Translations under genes and position numbers: made by a program | The notes under the pieces: generated by a model | Told to the model about the DNA's origin: nothing | The model's database searches: none | Seen by the model: the letters and a program-made list of their open reading frames with translations, nothing else | In this document: piece after piece, positions 1 through 8,654 of the stretch | Position numbering within the stretch: the first letter of the stretch is position 1 | Layout of the letters: every line of letters starts with the position of its first letter | Assembly: GCF_044466355.1 (NCBI RefSeq) | Contig: NZ_JBITMQ010000002.1 | Span: 915,363 to 979,362, forward strand | Source: Actinophytocola sp044466355 | GTDB taxonomy: Bacteria; Actinomycetota; Actinomycetes; Mycobacteriales; Pseudonocardiaceae | Length of the DNA: 64,000 nt | Reading direction: 5' to 3'

Positions 1-753
1 GCGTCGTCGACCGTCGCGGAGGCAGTGAACTGCGCATCCCGGTTCCTTTTCGTGCACAGCCCGGCACTGTGGGTGCGAATAGAGGAGGATCCGCTGGGCA
101 GGCGAGGAGTGGTGGCGCTGACCTACGGCAAGGACCTTCGGGAGTCGACCTACTCCCCGCAGGGGACAGAACTCGGGCTCGGGGTCTTCCACCGGATGGC
201 GGCCTCGCTCATCGGAGGCGCGCGCTTCCTGTGGTCTGTACACCTGCCACACCAGCCGGTCTCACCGGTCCGTCGCTACCTCGACTACTTCGGAGCCGAA
301 GTCCGATTCGGCGGTGCCGTCGCCGCCCTGTGTGTGCAGCGGCAGATCCTGGACGAGAGTTTCGCCAGCCGCGACGACGCCATCCGGGCTGTCGCCGTCG
401 AACACCTCGCGAGCCAGTTCCCCGACCCCGGGCTGGACCTCGCAACCCAGGTCCGGCTCAGTATCGCGGAGACGCTGCCCGCATCGACGCCTACGATCTC
501 CGGCATCGCCCGGCTCGTCTCCCTGCACCCGCGGACGCTGCAGCGCCGGCTGGCGGCAGCGGGCACTTCCTTCACCGCCCTCCTGGACGAAGTCCGCCGG
601 GAGGCGGTGCACCGCTACCTGACCACCACGGACCTCCCCGTAGGCCAGGTCGCGTTCGTCGTCGGCTTCGGCGAGCAGTCGACCCTCACCCACGCCGTAC
701 ACCGGTGGTACGGCTGCTCGCCGCGTGCACTCCGTCTCCGCACCGCTCTATGA
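1..753 (+). CDS. AraC-family transcriptional regulator (5' end outside window)
   Basis: The frame is open from the first base, so the N-terminus lies upstream and 250 residues are visible; an internal GTG at 25 is unlikely to be the true start. The last ~85 residues form the two-helix-turn-helix AraC domain: a first HTH around ISGIARLVSLHPRTLQRRL and a second around VAFVVGFGEQSTLTHAVHRW, ending in the usual CSPRALR segment. The preceding part resembles the N-terminal effector domain of the OruR/ArgR-like AraC subgroup (family knowledge). It probably activates a nearby or distant gene in response to a small ligand; no target is visible here. Confidence 0.85.
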   Translation, partial: ASSTVAEAVNCASRFLFVHSPALWVRIEEDPLGRRGVVALTYGKDLRESTYSPQGTELGLGVFHRMAASLIGGARFLWSVHLPHQPVSPVRRYLDYFGAEVRFGGAVAALCVQRQILDESFASRDDAIRAVAVEHLASQFPDPGLDLATQVRLSIAETLPASTPTISGIARLVSLHPRTLQRRLAAAGTSFTALLDEVRREAVHRYLTTTDLPVGQVAFVVGFGEQSTLTHAVHRWYGCSPRALRLRTAL

Positions 754-786
754 GGTCTTGTTAGTTCGCGATCAAGGTTCTCCTCG

Positions 787-1290
787 GTGGGCGGTCGACA
801 TACGTCGATAGAGTTACCCGCACTGATCACGATGGCCGTGTGGTTCGCTGCCGCTGTCATCGGCCACGACCTGGTGCTGTTCCCGCTCTACAGCGCCGCA
901 GACCACGCCCTCCAACGCGCCACCCGGCGCACGCAGGTACCACTGGTGAACCACGTCAGGGTCCCGGCCCTTGCGTCAGAACTGCTGCTGCTCCTGTTCC
1001 TGCCCGGCATCATCCGCCAGGGCGAAGGCACCTATCTCGCCGCGACCGGCCAGACACAAGGACCCTTCCTCGCCCGCTGGCTCCTGCTCACCGCGGCCTT
1101 CTTCACCACCAGCGCGACCGTCTACGCCATCCGGCACGCCCGCAACCGCGGGTGGCACACCCGGCGACAGCAATGCCGGCAGGTCCCGAAAAACGGAACT
1201 CGGTGGGCGTTCCTGAAAGGTCCGACGGACGCAGGTCACCAGTTCATCCACCGGCGGCGGTCTGCCGGGCGACGACGGTGGCCGTGGTGA
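787..1290 (+). CDS. small integral membrane protein of unknown function
   Basis: Starts at GTG 787, 33 bases after the AraC gene, and could be cotranscribed with it. About 120 residues look genuine: three hydrophobic segments (near residues 10-35, 58-80 and 95-115) alternate with short polar loops. The last ~45 residues are rich in Arg, Gln and Trp and look like read-through of non-coding sequence, so the natural stop may have been lost or a small indel may be present near 1150-1200. I do not recognise a family. Confidence 0.55.
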   Translation: MGGRHTSIELPALITMAVWFAAAVIGHDLVLFPLYSAADHALQRATRRTQVPLVNHVRVPALASELLLLLFLPGIIRQGEGTYLAATGQTQGPFLARWLLLTAAFFTTSATVYAIRHARNRGWHTRRQQCRQVPKNGTRWAFLKGPTDAGHQFIHRRRSAGRRRWPW

Positions 1291-1348
1291 TTCGTCGTCG
1301 TTCTGGACGTCCGCCCCCGCGAACATTCTCGTCACTTGACTGACTCCA

Positions 1349-1690
1349 TCACCGCCCGTCGAGCAGCGTTGCGACGTTGCTCCGGTCGGCACCGAGGTCC
1401 ACATAGAGCTGAAGCCATTGGCGGTCGGTGTCGGTGGGGCCTTTGCTGTCGCAGTAGGACTTGGTGCCGTTGGCGGTGTAGTAGCGCAGCACCAGGAGGG
1501 TGTCGTCGGTGCGACGGCGGGTCCTGTCGGTGTAGCGGAGTCCTGGTGGTTCGGGCTGGTGTTTCATGCAGGGCAGTTCACCGGTTGCGTTTCGGGCAGC
1601 CGACTCGTCGTCGAAGCGGGGGCCGAGGTCGGGCTGACCGGTGCTGCACGCGGCCAGCATGACGAGCATCCCGCAGGCGATCAGGCGCAT
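1349..1690 (-). CDS. small secreted lipoprotein
   Basis: A 113-residue product with a type II signal peptide: short basic start, hydrophobic core and lipobox MLAAC at about residues 12-16, so it should be anchored to the outer face of the membrane by lipid-modified Cys. The mature part has two further Cys (in GELPCMKHQ and KSYCDSKG) that could form a disulfide. It lies 29 bases downstream of the nickel/cobalt exporter-like gene on the same strand and is probably the last gene of that operon. No family recognised. Confidence 0.75.
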   Translation of the reverse strand: MRLIACGMLVMLAACSTGQPDLGPRFDDESAARNATGELPCMKHQPEPPGLRYTDRTRRRTDDTLLVLRYYTANGTKSYCDSKGPTDTDRQWLQLYVDLGADRSNVATLLDGR

Positions 1691-1719
1691 CGTGGTCCTT
1701 TCAGTGTGAACAGTCGCTG

Positions 1720-3237
1720 TCAGGTGATGCCCGCGGCGGCGCGGACAGCCAGTCCGATACCGACGAGTAGCACCAGGGTGGCGGTGAGGGTGGGAAGCAG
1801 GCTGCGTAGCCAGGTGAGCCGGTGGCGGATGCCGAAGAGACCGACGCGGTCGAGCCGGTCGCGCAGGCGGACGAGGAGGACACCGACGAGGGTGAGCGTC
1901 GCGGCCATGCCGATGCCGTAGCCGAGCACGAGCAGCACACCGAACCAGGTCCTGCCGAGTCCGATCGCGCCGAGCAGGACGACCAGTGCGGAGGGACTCG
2001 GCACCAGCCCGCCTGCGACTCCCATACCGATGAGACCGGACCGCCCGTAGCCATGCCCATGCCCATGCCCGTGCCCATGTCCGTGGCCATGTCCGTGGCC
2101 ATGTCCGATCTCGCGTTCGACCGTTGCCGGGCTACCAGCGGCAACGAGTGCGGGTTCCCGGGCCTCGCCTGTCACAGGGGCACTACGGCTACGGTGCCGC
2201 CAGGCAGAGCGAAGCAGCACGGCGCCGATCATCGCGACGAGCGCGCCACTGACCACGCCGAGCCAGCCCAGGACCGACTCCCCCGCCACTGCGCTGGACG
2301 CGCTGATCACCAGGCCGAGCACGAGAACACCGGCGGTGTGGGTGATGGTGACGGTGGCGCCCACGGTGACCGCGTCGCGGACGGAGCCGTTCTTACCGGC
2401 GAGATAGGCGGCGATGACGGTCTTGCCGTGGCCGGGCAACGCGGCGTGCGAGGCGCCGAGCACCAGGGAGAGCAGAATGGCGAGGACGCCAACGAGCGGG
2501 GTGAGGTCCCTGGTGCCCGCGATGTCGGTGAACCAGCCCGTCACCGAGGACACCGCGGTGTCGAACCACCCCTGTCCGGTCGTGCCCGAAGGCGTGCCCG
2601 CCGCCGCGTTGCCTGGCACGGTCTCGAACGTGGCGGTGCGCACGTCGAGTGGGTCGGCGAGAAGGTTGTCGGGGTAGGCACGTAGTTCGTCGCTGACGCT
2701 CGTGGTCGGTAGTTCGGATCCGGTCTGCCGCACTCCCGTTCCGGTGACCACGAGTTCGTGCCAGCCGACCCGGTCGGCGCGGAAGTCGTCGCGGAACGTG
2801 ACCGTGGCCGGGGCCTCGAGATCGGCTTCGACGGTGAGGTCGCAGGTGAACCGTGTAGTGGCGAGTCCGGCCTCACCCGGAGGAAACTCCAGTGACGTGC
2901 CGGTGGTCCGCCAGGCACCGCGGATGCCGTCGACGGTGAACGTCGCAGCGGCGGCGAACTCGCGGCATTCGCGGCTCGCGGCCGTGGTCGCTTCCCGCTC
3001 CGACACGGTGCCGTTGCCGTCGGTGTCGACCGATGACCGCTCCTGCACGGTGGGGATCTCCGCGAGGTCGATGACGGCGTGCAGGTCGACGTGGTCGGTG
3101 TGGAGGGTGAGGCGGTTGAAGTGGTTGACGGTGAAGTTGCCGAGCGGATGCGCGCTCGCGCCACCCGGCACCGCGAGACCGGCCACGGCCAGCAGGAGCA
3201 GGAGAGCACCCCGGGCCACGATCCCGCGCCCGGTCAC
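1720..3237 (-). CDS. nickel/cobalt exporter-like membrane protein with secreted N-terminal domain
   Basis: GTG 3237 overlaps the stop of the upstream TPR gene by four bases (GTGA), fixing the start and implying translational coupling; 505 residues. A signal peptide ending near GGASAHP is followed by a ~200-residue extracytoplasmic domain that contains a textbook EF-hand loop, DTDGNGTVSERE (residues 71-82). The second half is a six-helix NicO/RcnA-type transporter domain with the GASHAALPGHGKT signature. A long His-Gly tract (about residues 376-399) lies in a loop and is encoded by CATGCC-like hexamers at 2040-2108. Likely metal efflux or metal supply; substrate is inference from family. Confidence 0.85.
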   Translation of the reverse strand: MTGRGIVARGALLLLLAVAGLAVPGGASAHPLGNFTVNHFNRLTLHTDHVDLHAVIDLAEIPTVQERSSVDTDGNGTVSEREATTAASRECREFAAAATFTVDGIRGAWRTTGTSLEFPPGEAGLATTRFTCDLTVEADLEAPATVTFRDDFRADRVGWHELVVTGTGVRQTGSELPTTSVSDELRAYPDNLLADPLDVRTATFETVPGNAAAGTPSGTTGQGWFDTAVSSVTGWFTDIAGTRDLTPLVGVLAILLSLVLGASHAALPGHGKTVIAAYLAGKNGSVRDAVTVGATVTITHTAGVLVLGLVISASSAVAGESVLGWLGVVSGALVAMIGAVLLRSAWRHRSRSAPVTGEAREPALVAAGSPATVEREIGHGHGHGHGHGHGHGHGHGYGRSGLIGMGVAGGLVPSPSALVVLLGAIGLGRTWFGVLLVLGYGIGMAATLTLVGVLLVRLRDRLDRVGLFGIRHRLTWLRSLLPTLTATLVLLVGIGLAVRAAAGIT

Positions 3238-4577
3238 CGCGCCGCTCGCAGGGTCGCGAGGGTGCGTCGCGCGTCGGGTGCTCCGACCGGGGAGAAGTGC
3301 GGGTTGATGCGCAACGCCTGGTCCAGAGCGGTGACCGCGTCGGCGTCGCGGCCCAGTGCCGCGAGGATCTTGCCTCGGTGGTAGGCGGCGGCCGCGTTGT
3401 GCCAGCCCAGGGCGGCGGCTCGGTCGGCGAAGGTGAGGGCTTCGGCGTCGCGGCCGTTGAGGTGCAAGGCCCAAGCCAGGGCGTCAGCGGCGAACACCGG
3501 CTGACGACGTGCCCACTCGGCCTGTGCACGGGCGAGCGCGGCGGCGGCGTCACCCCGGTCGGCGGCGACCAGCGACGCGGCCAGGTCGTCGGTGGCACCC
3601 GCCGCGGCCTGGAGCTGTTCCTGTTGTTCGATCAGGGTGTATTGCTGCCGGGCCAGGTCGGGTTTGCCCGCCGCGGTCAGCAGTGCGGCGTACTCCTGCA
3701 GGTACTGGCTCGTGGGGAGCCGGTTGACCAGGTCCTGGTAGGCGGCGATCGCGGTGGTGGTGTCGCCGCGCGCCGCGGCGATCTTGGCGCGGCCCTGCAG
3801 CAGCGGCGGGTCCTGGGGTGCGGCGCGCAGCCCGGCTTCGTAGTGCTGTTCGGCGGTGTCGACGTCGCCGTTGTCGTAGGCGAGCTCGCCGAGCCGGTAC
3901 CGGCAGAACGCGATGTCACTGGGATCGACCGCGTCGTCCAGTGCTCGTTCGAGTGCGTCGCGTGCCTGGTCGACCTGACCGTGCAACTCGAAGTCGTAGG
4001 CGGCGCGGGTGAACGAGGAGACGCCGGGTTTCAGGTCGAGCATGCGCTGGATGGCGCCGGTGGCCGCATCCGTGTCTCCGAGCTGGGTGTAGGCGTCGGC
4101 GAGCACGCCGTACACCTCGGCGGTGTCGGGCTGCACCGCCTTGGCGCGCAGTCCCCAGTCGCGGGCGGCGGTGAAGTCGTGCCGGGCGTTGGCGAGGGCA
4201 CCGAGACCGATGAGCGCGGTCGCGTTCCCCTCGGGCTGCTGGTCGAGCGAGCGGTTCAGCGCGCCGTCCGCCTTCTGGTAGTACACCGGGTTGGCGGTGA
4301 TCCTGGCCTTCTCGACGTACGCCGTGCCCAGGTCCGCCCACAGCTTCGGGTTCCGCGGCCGCTGGTCGAGGCTGCGTTGGGCGGTGGTGATCCGGCGGTC
4401 CAGTGTGCTCGCGCTGTCGGCCGGTCTCGTGGCGGTGGGCGCCGGCGCGGTCAGGGGTAGGAGCGACGCGACGCTCACGGCGAGCAGACCGACGCCGAAA
4501 ACGATCACCAGGACGGCGGTGACCCGTCGACTCCGAGCACGACTTCGAGATCGGTCACGAGTGGTGCTGGGGCGCAT
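3234..4577 (-). CDS. membrane-anchored TPR protein
   Basis: 447 residues. A basic N-terminus precedes one transmembrane segment (VTAVLVIVFGVGLLAVSVAS, about residues 19-38), then a periplasm-side solenoid of tetratricopeptide repeats recognisable by the repeated pattern of Ala/Leu helices with A-x-Y and D-P/N turns, for example in LKPGVSSFTRAAYDFELHG and AAALGWHNAAAAYHRGKILA. It sits between the DUF4331 gene and the exporter and overlaps the latter by four bases, so it is probably a scaffold for that system. In related actinobacterial loci the same three-gene order recurs (family knowledge). Confidence 0.85.
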   Translation of the reverse strand: MRPSTTRDRSRSRARSRRVTAVLVIVFGVGLLAVSVASLLPLTAPAPTATRPADSASTLDRRITTAQRSLDQRPRNPKLWADLGTAYVEKARITANPVYYQKADGALNRSLDQQPEGNATALIGLGALANARHDFTAARDWGLRAKAVQPDTAEVYGVLADAYTQLGDTDAATGAIQRMLDLKPGVSSFTRAAYDFELHGQVDQARDALERALDDAVDPSDIAFCRYRLGELAYDNGDVDTAEQHYEAGLRAAPQDPPLLQGRAKIAAARGDTTTAIAAYQDLVNRLPTSQYLQEYAALLTAAGKPDLARQQYTLIEQQEQLQAAAGATDDLAASLVAADRGDAAAALARAQAEWARRQPVFAADALAWALHLNGRDAEALTFADRAAALGWHNAAAAYHRGKILAALGRDADAVTALDQALRINPHFSPVGAPDARRTLATLRAAR

Positions 4578-4687
4578 CGAACATGCCTTCCGGAACGATG
4601 AGCGAGAACGCGGGGAGAAGCGGTCGCCGACGGGCCTGATGCAGGGGCTCGTCGGCGACCGCCCTGCTGATCAGCGCGGTAGGTGCG

Positions 4688-6283
4688 TCACGCGGGGACG
4701 AGCCCGCTCTCGCGGGCCTGGCGCCGGAACAGCGCGACCCCCGATCCGATCAGCACGATCGCGATCAGGCCGGCGAGTGCCGGCTTGACCGGGAAGTTCG
4801 CCCAGCCGAACGGCGCCGCGGCGCCGCCGGAGTCGGACGAGTTGACCGCGCTGTTGTTGGGCAGCGCGACGTACGGGAACGACGTGCCGAACGCCGCGTC
4901 GTTCTCGTTGACCCCGTCACCGGCGGCCAGCGGCTCGACGATGCCGCTGACCGCCGCACCCTCCAGCGCCTGGACACCGATGTCGAGCACGTCGTCGGCG
5001 AGCCGGCGGCCGTTCGGGTAGCCCTGCAGGTCACCGGCCAGCACACCGAGCCGGTTGGGTTGCGCGGTGGGCGGGATCGCGGTGTTCAGCCGGAGCTGCT
5101 CGGACGGCGCGAACCGCTTCGGGTCCACGTCGGCGTTGTTGACCTGGGAGTTCAGGTCCGCCTTGATCGGCCCGCCGAGCTTGGTGGTGATCCCGGTCAG
5201 GAAGATTTCGACCAGGTCGGTGCGCGGGGTGGCCGGTGCAGGGATGCCATAGATCGTCTCGATCAGCTTGGGCACCTCGGGGTCGGTCACCCGGTTCACC
5301 AGCGCGGGCACCTTGCGGTCCTGTTCGGGCTTGAGTCCGTTGAACGTGTCCTTCAGCGCTGCGGGCACCACGACCTCGTTCACCAACGGGTTGCCCAGCC
5401 GGGACACCTGCACGTCCCGCCCGGCCGACCGCTGGGAACCCTGGTGACGCAGCGTGATCGACTGGCGTTCGGTGTCACTCCAGATCCCGATCACCGGGTT
5501 GCGGGTGGCGTTCCCCTTGAGCGCGAGCGCGCTCTTGGGCACCTGAATGGCGATCGTGTTCACGTTGTACCCGGCCAGAGTGTCTTGGCCGACTTCGGAG
5601 AGGTTCCCGCCGTAGAGCAGGTCGAACACCCGCAGGTCGAGGAAGAACGGGTCGTCCGCCTGCCCAACGTAGGTCTGGCCGCCGCCCTTGAACTGGCTGA
5701 TCGCCTGATCGCGCAGCGCGCCGTAGTCCGGCATCGACGCCGGCCCCACGTTCGACGGTGCCACCCGGCCGGACTTCACCAGTGTCGTGCCTCGCCCGTA
5801 CCGGTCGAGCACCTCGAGCCGGTAGGACTGGCGGAACAACAGGTTCTCGTCGTCCAGCGAGGTGACCGGGCCGTTGTTGTACAGGAAGGTGGATTTGCCG
5901 CGGCGGTCCTCGGTGTGGAACGTCCAGCGATAGGTGAGATCCGCCTTCGCGTCACCGTCGTTGTCAATGTTGATGTCGTAGTTGGCGTCGGTCGCCCACG
6001 GGTAGAAGTTCGGTCCTCCGTTCGGTTCCTGGAACGGGTACCAGTTCGCGAGCAGCGTGACGGTATCCGGCTTGTCAGGGCTGACGAACGCGTACACGTC
6101 GGTGTTGTCCACCGGTGGGTCGCCCGCGATGAGCGGCGCTTCCCGGTGACTCGACGCGGTTGCCGGATCGGACGACAGTCCGACCAGAGCGCTCGTCAGC
6201 ACGGTGCTCCCGACCGCGACGAGCGCGACCGCCGCGCGACGCCGGGTAACCATCCCGCGTCGCCGGGGAGACGGTGTTGACAT
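4688..6283 (-). CDS. DUF4331-family secreted, C-terminally anchored protein
   Basis: 531 residues from ATG 6283; the GAAGGG six bases upstream favours this over ATG 6289. A cleavable signal peptide ends near SSDPATASS and is followed by the DUF4331 hallmark SHREAPLIAGDPPVDNTDVY. Near the C-terminus a single membrane helix (LAGLIAIVLIGSGVALFRR) is followed by a short basic tail, so the large domain faces outside. DUF4331 has no assigned reaction. First gene of the operon with the TPR and nickel/cobalt-exporter-like genes, which suggests an extracytoplasmic metal-related role (inference). Confidence 0.88.
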   Translation of the reverse strand: MSTPSPRRRGMVTRRRAAVALVAVGSTVLTSALVGLSSDPATASSHREAPLIAGDPPVDNTDVYAFVSPDKPDTVTLLANWYPFQEPNGGPNFYPWATDANYDINIDNDGDAKADLTYRWTFHTEDRRGKSTFLYNNGPVTSLDDENLLFRQSYRLEVLDRYGRGTTLVKSGRVAPSNVGPASMPDYGALRDQAISQFKGGGQTYVGQADDPFFLDLRVFDLLYGGNLSEVGQDTLAGYNVNTIAIQVPKSALALKGNATRNPVIGIWSDTERQSITLRHQGSQRSAGRDVQVSRLGNPLVNEVVVPAALKDTFNGLKPEQDRKVPALVNRVTDPEVPKLIETIYGIPAPATPRTDLVEIFLTGITTKLGGPIKADLNSQVNNADVDPKRFAPSEQLRLNTAIPPTAQPNRLGVLAGDLQGYPNGRRLADDVLDIGVQALEGAAVSGIVEPLAAGDGVNENDAAFGTSFPYVALPNNSAVNSSDSGGAAAPFGWANFPVKPALAGLIAIVLIGSGVALFRRQARESGLVPA

Positions 6284-6623
6284 GTCCATCCCTTCACCGG
6301 CCCACGACGGCCGGCTTGCCTAGAACAACTTGGCGCTGGCCCGCGTTCTCTTCACGGACAAGCAGCACCTATTCGGAGCCATGCGTGATCCGGTTCACAG
6401 GAAGGACAAAAATTTTGATAATGCACATGTGATGCTATTGCAGGATGAGGGCAACAGCATCTGAGTGACACTCACGATGAAAAGTCAGGCGAGAACCACT
6501 CGAATGCTCGACCACGATCACACTATCGGGGAATTCACGCGCTGTCGGGTCATCGGACAGGTGCCGCGCCGACCAACCGGGCACCGTGGTGACCCCGGCA
6601 GCCCATTTCGCACGCCGTCGCTG
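6284..6623. other. AT-rich intergenic region, likely promoter of DUF4331 operon
   Basis: No gene seen. The stretch 6405-6440 is strikingly AT-rich for this genome (AAAAATTTTGATAATGC), and would lie roughly 120-150 bases upstream of the minus-strand DUF4331 start. It probably contains the operon promoter; no convincing -35/-10 pair could be assigned by eye. The SRPBCC gene ends at the other side of the gap. Confidence 0.35.
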
Positions 6624-7076
6624 TCACTCAGCGACGGCTTCTCCGTTCATCAGATCAGCGAGGCGGGACAGGGTTTTCCGCATGTCGGCACGGTTGCGCG
6701 CGGGGAAGCCGAGCAGTTCGATTCCTTTCGGGAAGCGGGCAGTCGACCAATCGAAGGTCTCGGTCACCTCGGTGTGACCGTCACCGAGATCGCGGAGCTG
6801 CCAGCGCCAGCGGTGACCGTGGAAGTGCCGCCATGCGATCTGCTTGCCCTCCTCGAACTCCACGACGGTGTTGAGGATCTTGTACGGCAGGCCGAGGCGC
6901 ATCCGCATGCCGAACCGTGCACCCAGTGCCAGGCGGCGCGGCCCTTCGCTCAGGGACTCGCGGACCGACCCTGAGCCGTCGATGAGCGGGTGTTTGGCCG
7001 GGTCGGCGAGCACCTCGAAGATGCGCTCGGCCGAGGCGCTCACCACAGCCGAGACCGATGTCTGGCGCGTGACCAT
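6624..7076 (-). CDS. SRPBCC (START-like) family protein
   Basis: 150 residues, start ATG 7076 with AGAAGGGA seven bases upstream. The pattern SASAERIFEVLADPAKHPLID near the N-terminus, a central strand-rich region and a C-terminal amphipathic helix (NRADMRKTLSRLADLM) are characteristic of the polyketide-cyclase/dehydrase-like SRPBCC superfamily, which binds hydrophobic ligands in a helix-grip fold. Substrate unknown. No polyketide genes adjoin it. A region of G/C homopolymers separates it from the next minus-strand gene. Confidence 0.85.
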   Translation of the reverse strand: MVTRQTSVSAVVSASAERIFEVLADPAKHPLIDGSGSVRESLSEGPRRLALGARFGMRMRLGLPYKILNTVVEFEEGKQIAWRHFHGHRWRWQLRDLGDGHTEVTETFDWSTARFPKGIELLGFPARNRADMRKTLSRLADLMNGEAVAE

Positions 7077-7173
7077 GGATTCCCTTCTGCGAGGGTTGGT
7101 TCGTCGCGGTCGACGATGATTCGAGGTCCGGCCCGGAGCGGATGGGTGTGGACTGAGACTGAATCGGTGTCGT

Positions 7174-7415
7174 GGGGGGGGGGGGGGGGGGGGCGCCCCG
7201 CCCCCCCCCCGGGGACAACGAAACTGGACACAAGAGAGAAAATGGGAGTGTCGACCACGGGAGGATGAGGCTGCAACGCGACCGCCCCCCCCCCCCAGGC
7301 GGGGCGGTTTGGTGCCGCGCGCTGCTCTTTGGGTCGGGGGCCGCCGGGGGGGGGGGGGGGGGGGCCCCCCCGGCGCGGGGGGGGGGGGGGGGGGCCCCCC
7401 GCGCCCCCCCCCCCC
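7174..7415. repeat. block of long poly-G and poly-C runs
   Basis: Runs seen: about 20 G (7174-7193), 10 C (7201-7210), 12 C (7285-7296), 19 G (7346-7364), 18 G (7377-7394) and 12 C (7404-7415). The block is nearly self-complementary. All open frames through it are Gly/Pro/Arg nonsense. It lies between two minus-strand genes and directly past the end of the broken CHRD gene. It is either a sequencing/assembly artefact or a very unusual low-complexity locus; run lengths should not be trusted. Confidence 0.8.
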
Positions 7416-7424
7416 ACGATTGGG

Positions 7425-7995
7425 TTATTCGTCGAGACCGAGATCGCTCAGCAGGTCGAGATCGAGCCCGTGGTGGTGTCGGTGCAAGGCACCGCAGGCC
7501 ACCGGAGATTGCGGCCGCGACCTCGTCACTGACCGTCAGGGCGCGGTGGTAGGTGTACGTCTCGTGATCCGGCACCGGAAACCGGTCGACGGCCAGACCG
7601 CTGGCGGGGCTGGTGTCGCCGGTGGTGGTCAGCGAGGTACCGACGTGCCCGTATGCCGGGTGCCCTTCGGTCGTGCTGATGATGCTGTCGCCGTCGGTGT
7701 CGGCACGCCGGGTCGGGCAGCGGCCTTCCGCGCTCACGTGGATGTGCTGGGCGTGCGGCGCTCCGGCGAGGACACCCCGGATCCGAAATGCCACCTCGGC
7801 CTCGTTCCCACGCAGGACAAGCGCCCCGTCGCCGTGGGCACCGCTGCCGTTCAACTGCCGCAGGTGGACGGTCTGGACGACCTGGTCGCCGTCGTGCGCG
7901 GGTGTGGCCGCACCGGCTGTGCCGGCTGTGACAACCGCGGCCGCGAGGGTCCTGTGGCCGCCACCCGGTGTGGTCGAACAGCTGGCAGCGATCAT
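7425..7995 (-). pseudogene. secreted CHRD-domain protein, interrupted by a frameshift
   Basis: From ATG 7995 the product has a signal peptide (AAAVVTAGTAGAATPAHDG) and a CHRD domain with the typical core around VAFRIRGVLAGAPHAQHIHV, then SDEVAAAISGG near 7510. There the frame is lost; a one-base shift restores a sensible C-terminus (VACGALHRHHHGLDLD) ending at TAA 7425-7427. Homologues continue for some 30 residues between these two parts, so bases may also be missing. CHRD domains occur in secreted proteins of unclear function. Could be a real pseudogene or an error tied to the adjacent homopolymer block. Confidence 0.7.
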
Positions 7996-8192
7996 CGAGG
8001 TGCTCGGGGCTGCGGATCACCGAATCGGATCGTTGTCACCGTGAACCGGCGGGCGCCTCACCGCAGCCACCGCCGATCGCGGGTGACACCGCTCCGAGTG
8101 GTTCACATGGCGGTTCCCGGGTAGTCCCGAGCGGCGAGATTGGCTTTACCAGGGCAAGCTCTGATCACTGTCGCCGTACGGAGGAGATGCTC

Positions 8193-8654
8193 GTGACCCC
8201 GTCCAGCCCGACTCCGGGTATTCCTCGGGGATACGGCGAACACGCCGCCGACGCCGAGCACGGATTCGATCTCCTCTACCGGGTGTGCCGACTCACCGGA
8301 CACGGAAGCCGCGCCTCGGGCCGCATCGCTCGCGGCCTCCTGCGGGACGTCGTCATACCCGACCGGGAGCCTGCCCGTCGGGTACGCAACGCATACGCGC
8401 AAGCGGTCTCCTCCGAACTGTCTCAGCACACCGACTCCGCACGCCTCGGCGAAGCACTGCGTGCCGCGATCCTCTGGGATGAGCTGACCCTGCTGCCACC
8501 GCGCCAGCAGCGGGCGGTGCGCGCGGCGATCGTCGACAGGAAGACGTCGGCCGAGATCGCGGAGAACAACGGGTGGAGCATCGGTCAAACGCAACGACTG
8601 CTCCGCCAGGGCCTGCTGACGATCTCCCGCTCGCAGTCCTCCGACTCATGCTGA
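8193..8654 (+). CDS. sigma-70 region 4-like HTH protein
   Basis: GTG 8193 is preferred to ATG 8187 because GGAGGAG ends six bases before it; 153 residues. The C-terminal third (LPPRQQRAVRAAIVDRKTSA then AEIAENNGWSIGQTQRLLRQ) is a region-4 type helix-turn-helix as in ECF sigma factors. The N-terminal part is short and lacks a clear region 2, so it may be a degenerate ECF sigma factor or a sigma-like accessory protein. It is divergent from the CHRD gene and its end overlaps the convergent LuxR gene by nine bases. No anti-sigma gene adjoins it. Confidence 0.65.
   Translation: MTPSSPTPGIPRGYGEHAADAEHGFDLLYRVCRLTGHGSRASGRIARGLLRDVVIPDREPARRVRNAYAQAVSSELSQHTDSARLGEALRAAILWDELTLLPPRQQRAVRAAIVDRKTSAEIAENNGWSIGQTQRLLRQGLLTISRSQSSDSC

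Noticed and set aside
2040..2108. CATGCC/CATGTCC hexamer tract as a regulatory repeat
   Set aside because: It is inside the nickel/cobalt exporter-like gene and simply encodes the His-Gly metal-binding tract.
6781..7995. A single long protein joining the CHRD frame through the poly-G/poly-C block into the SRPBCC region
   Set aside because: The middle is Gly/Pro homopolymer translation and the end is an off-frame reading of the SRPBCC gene.
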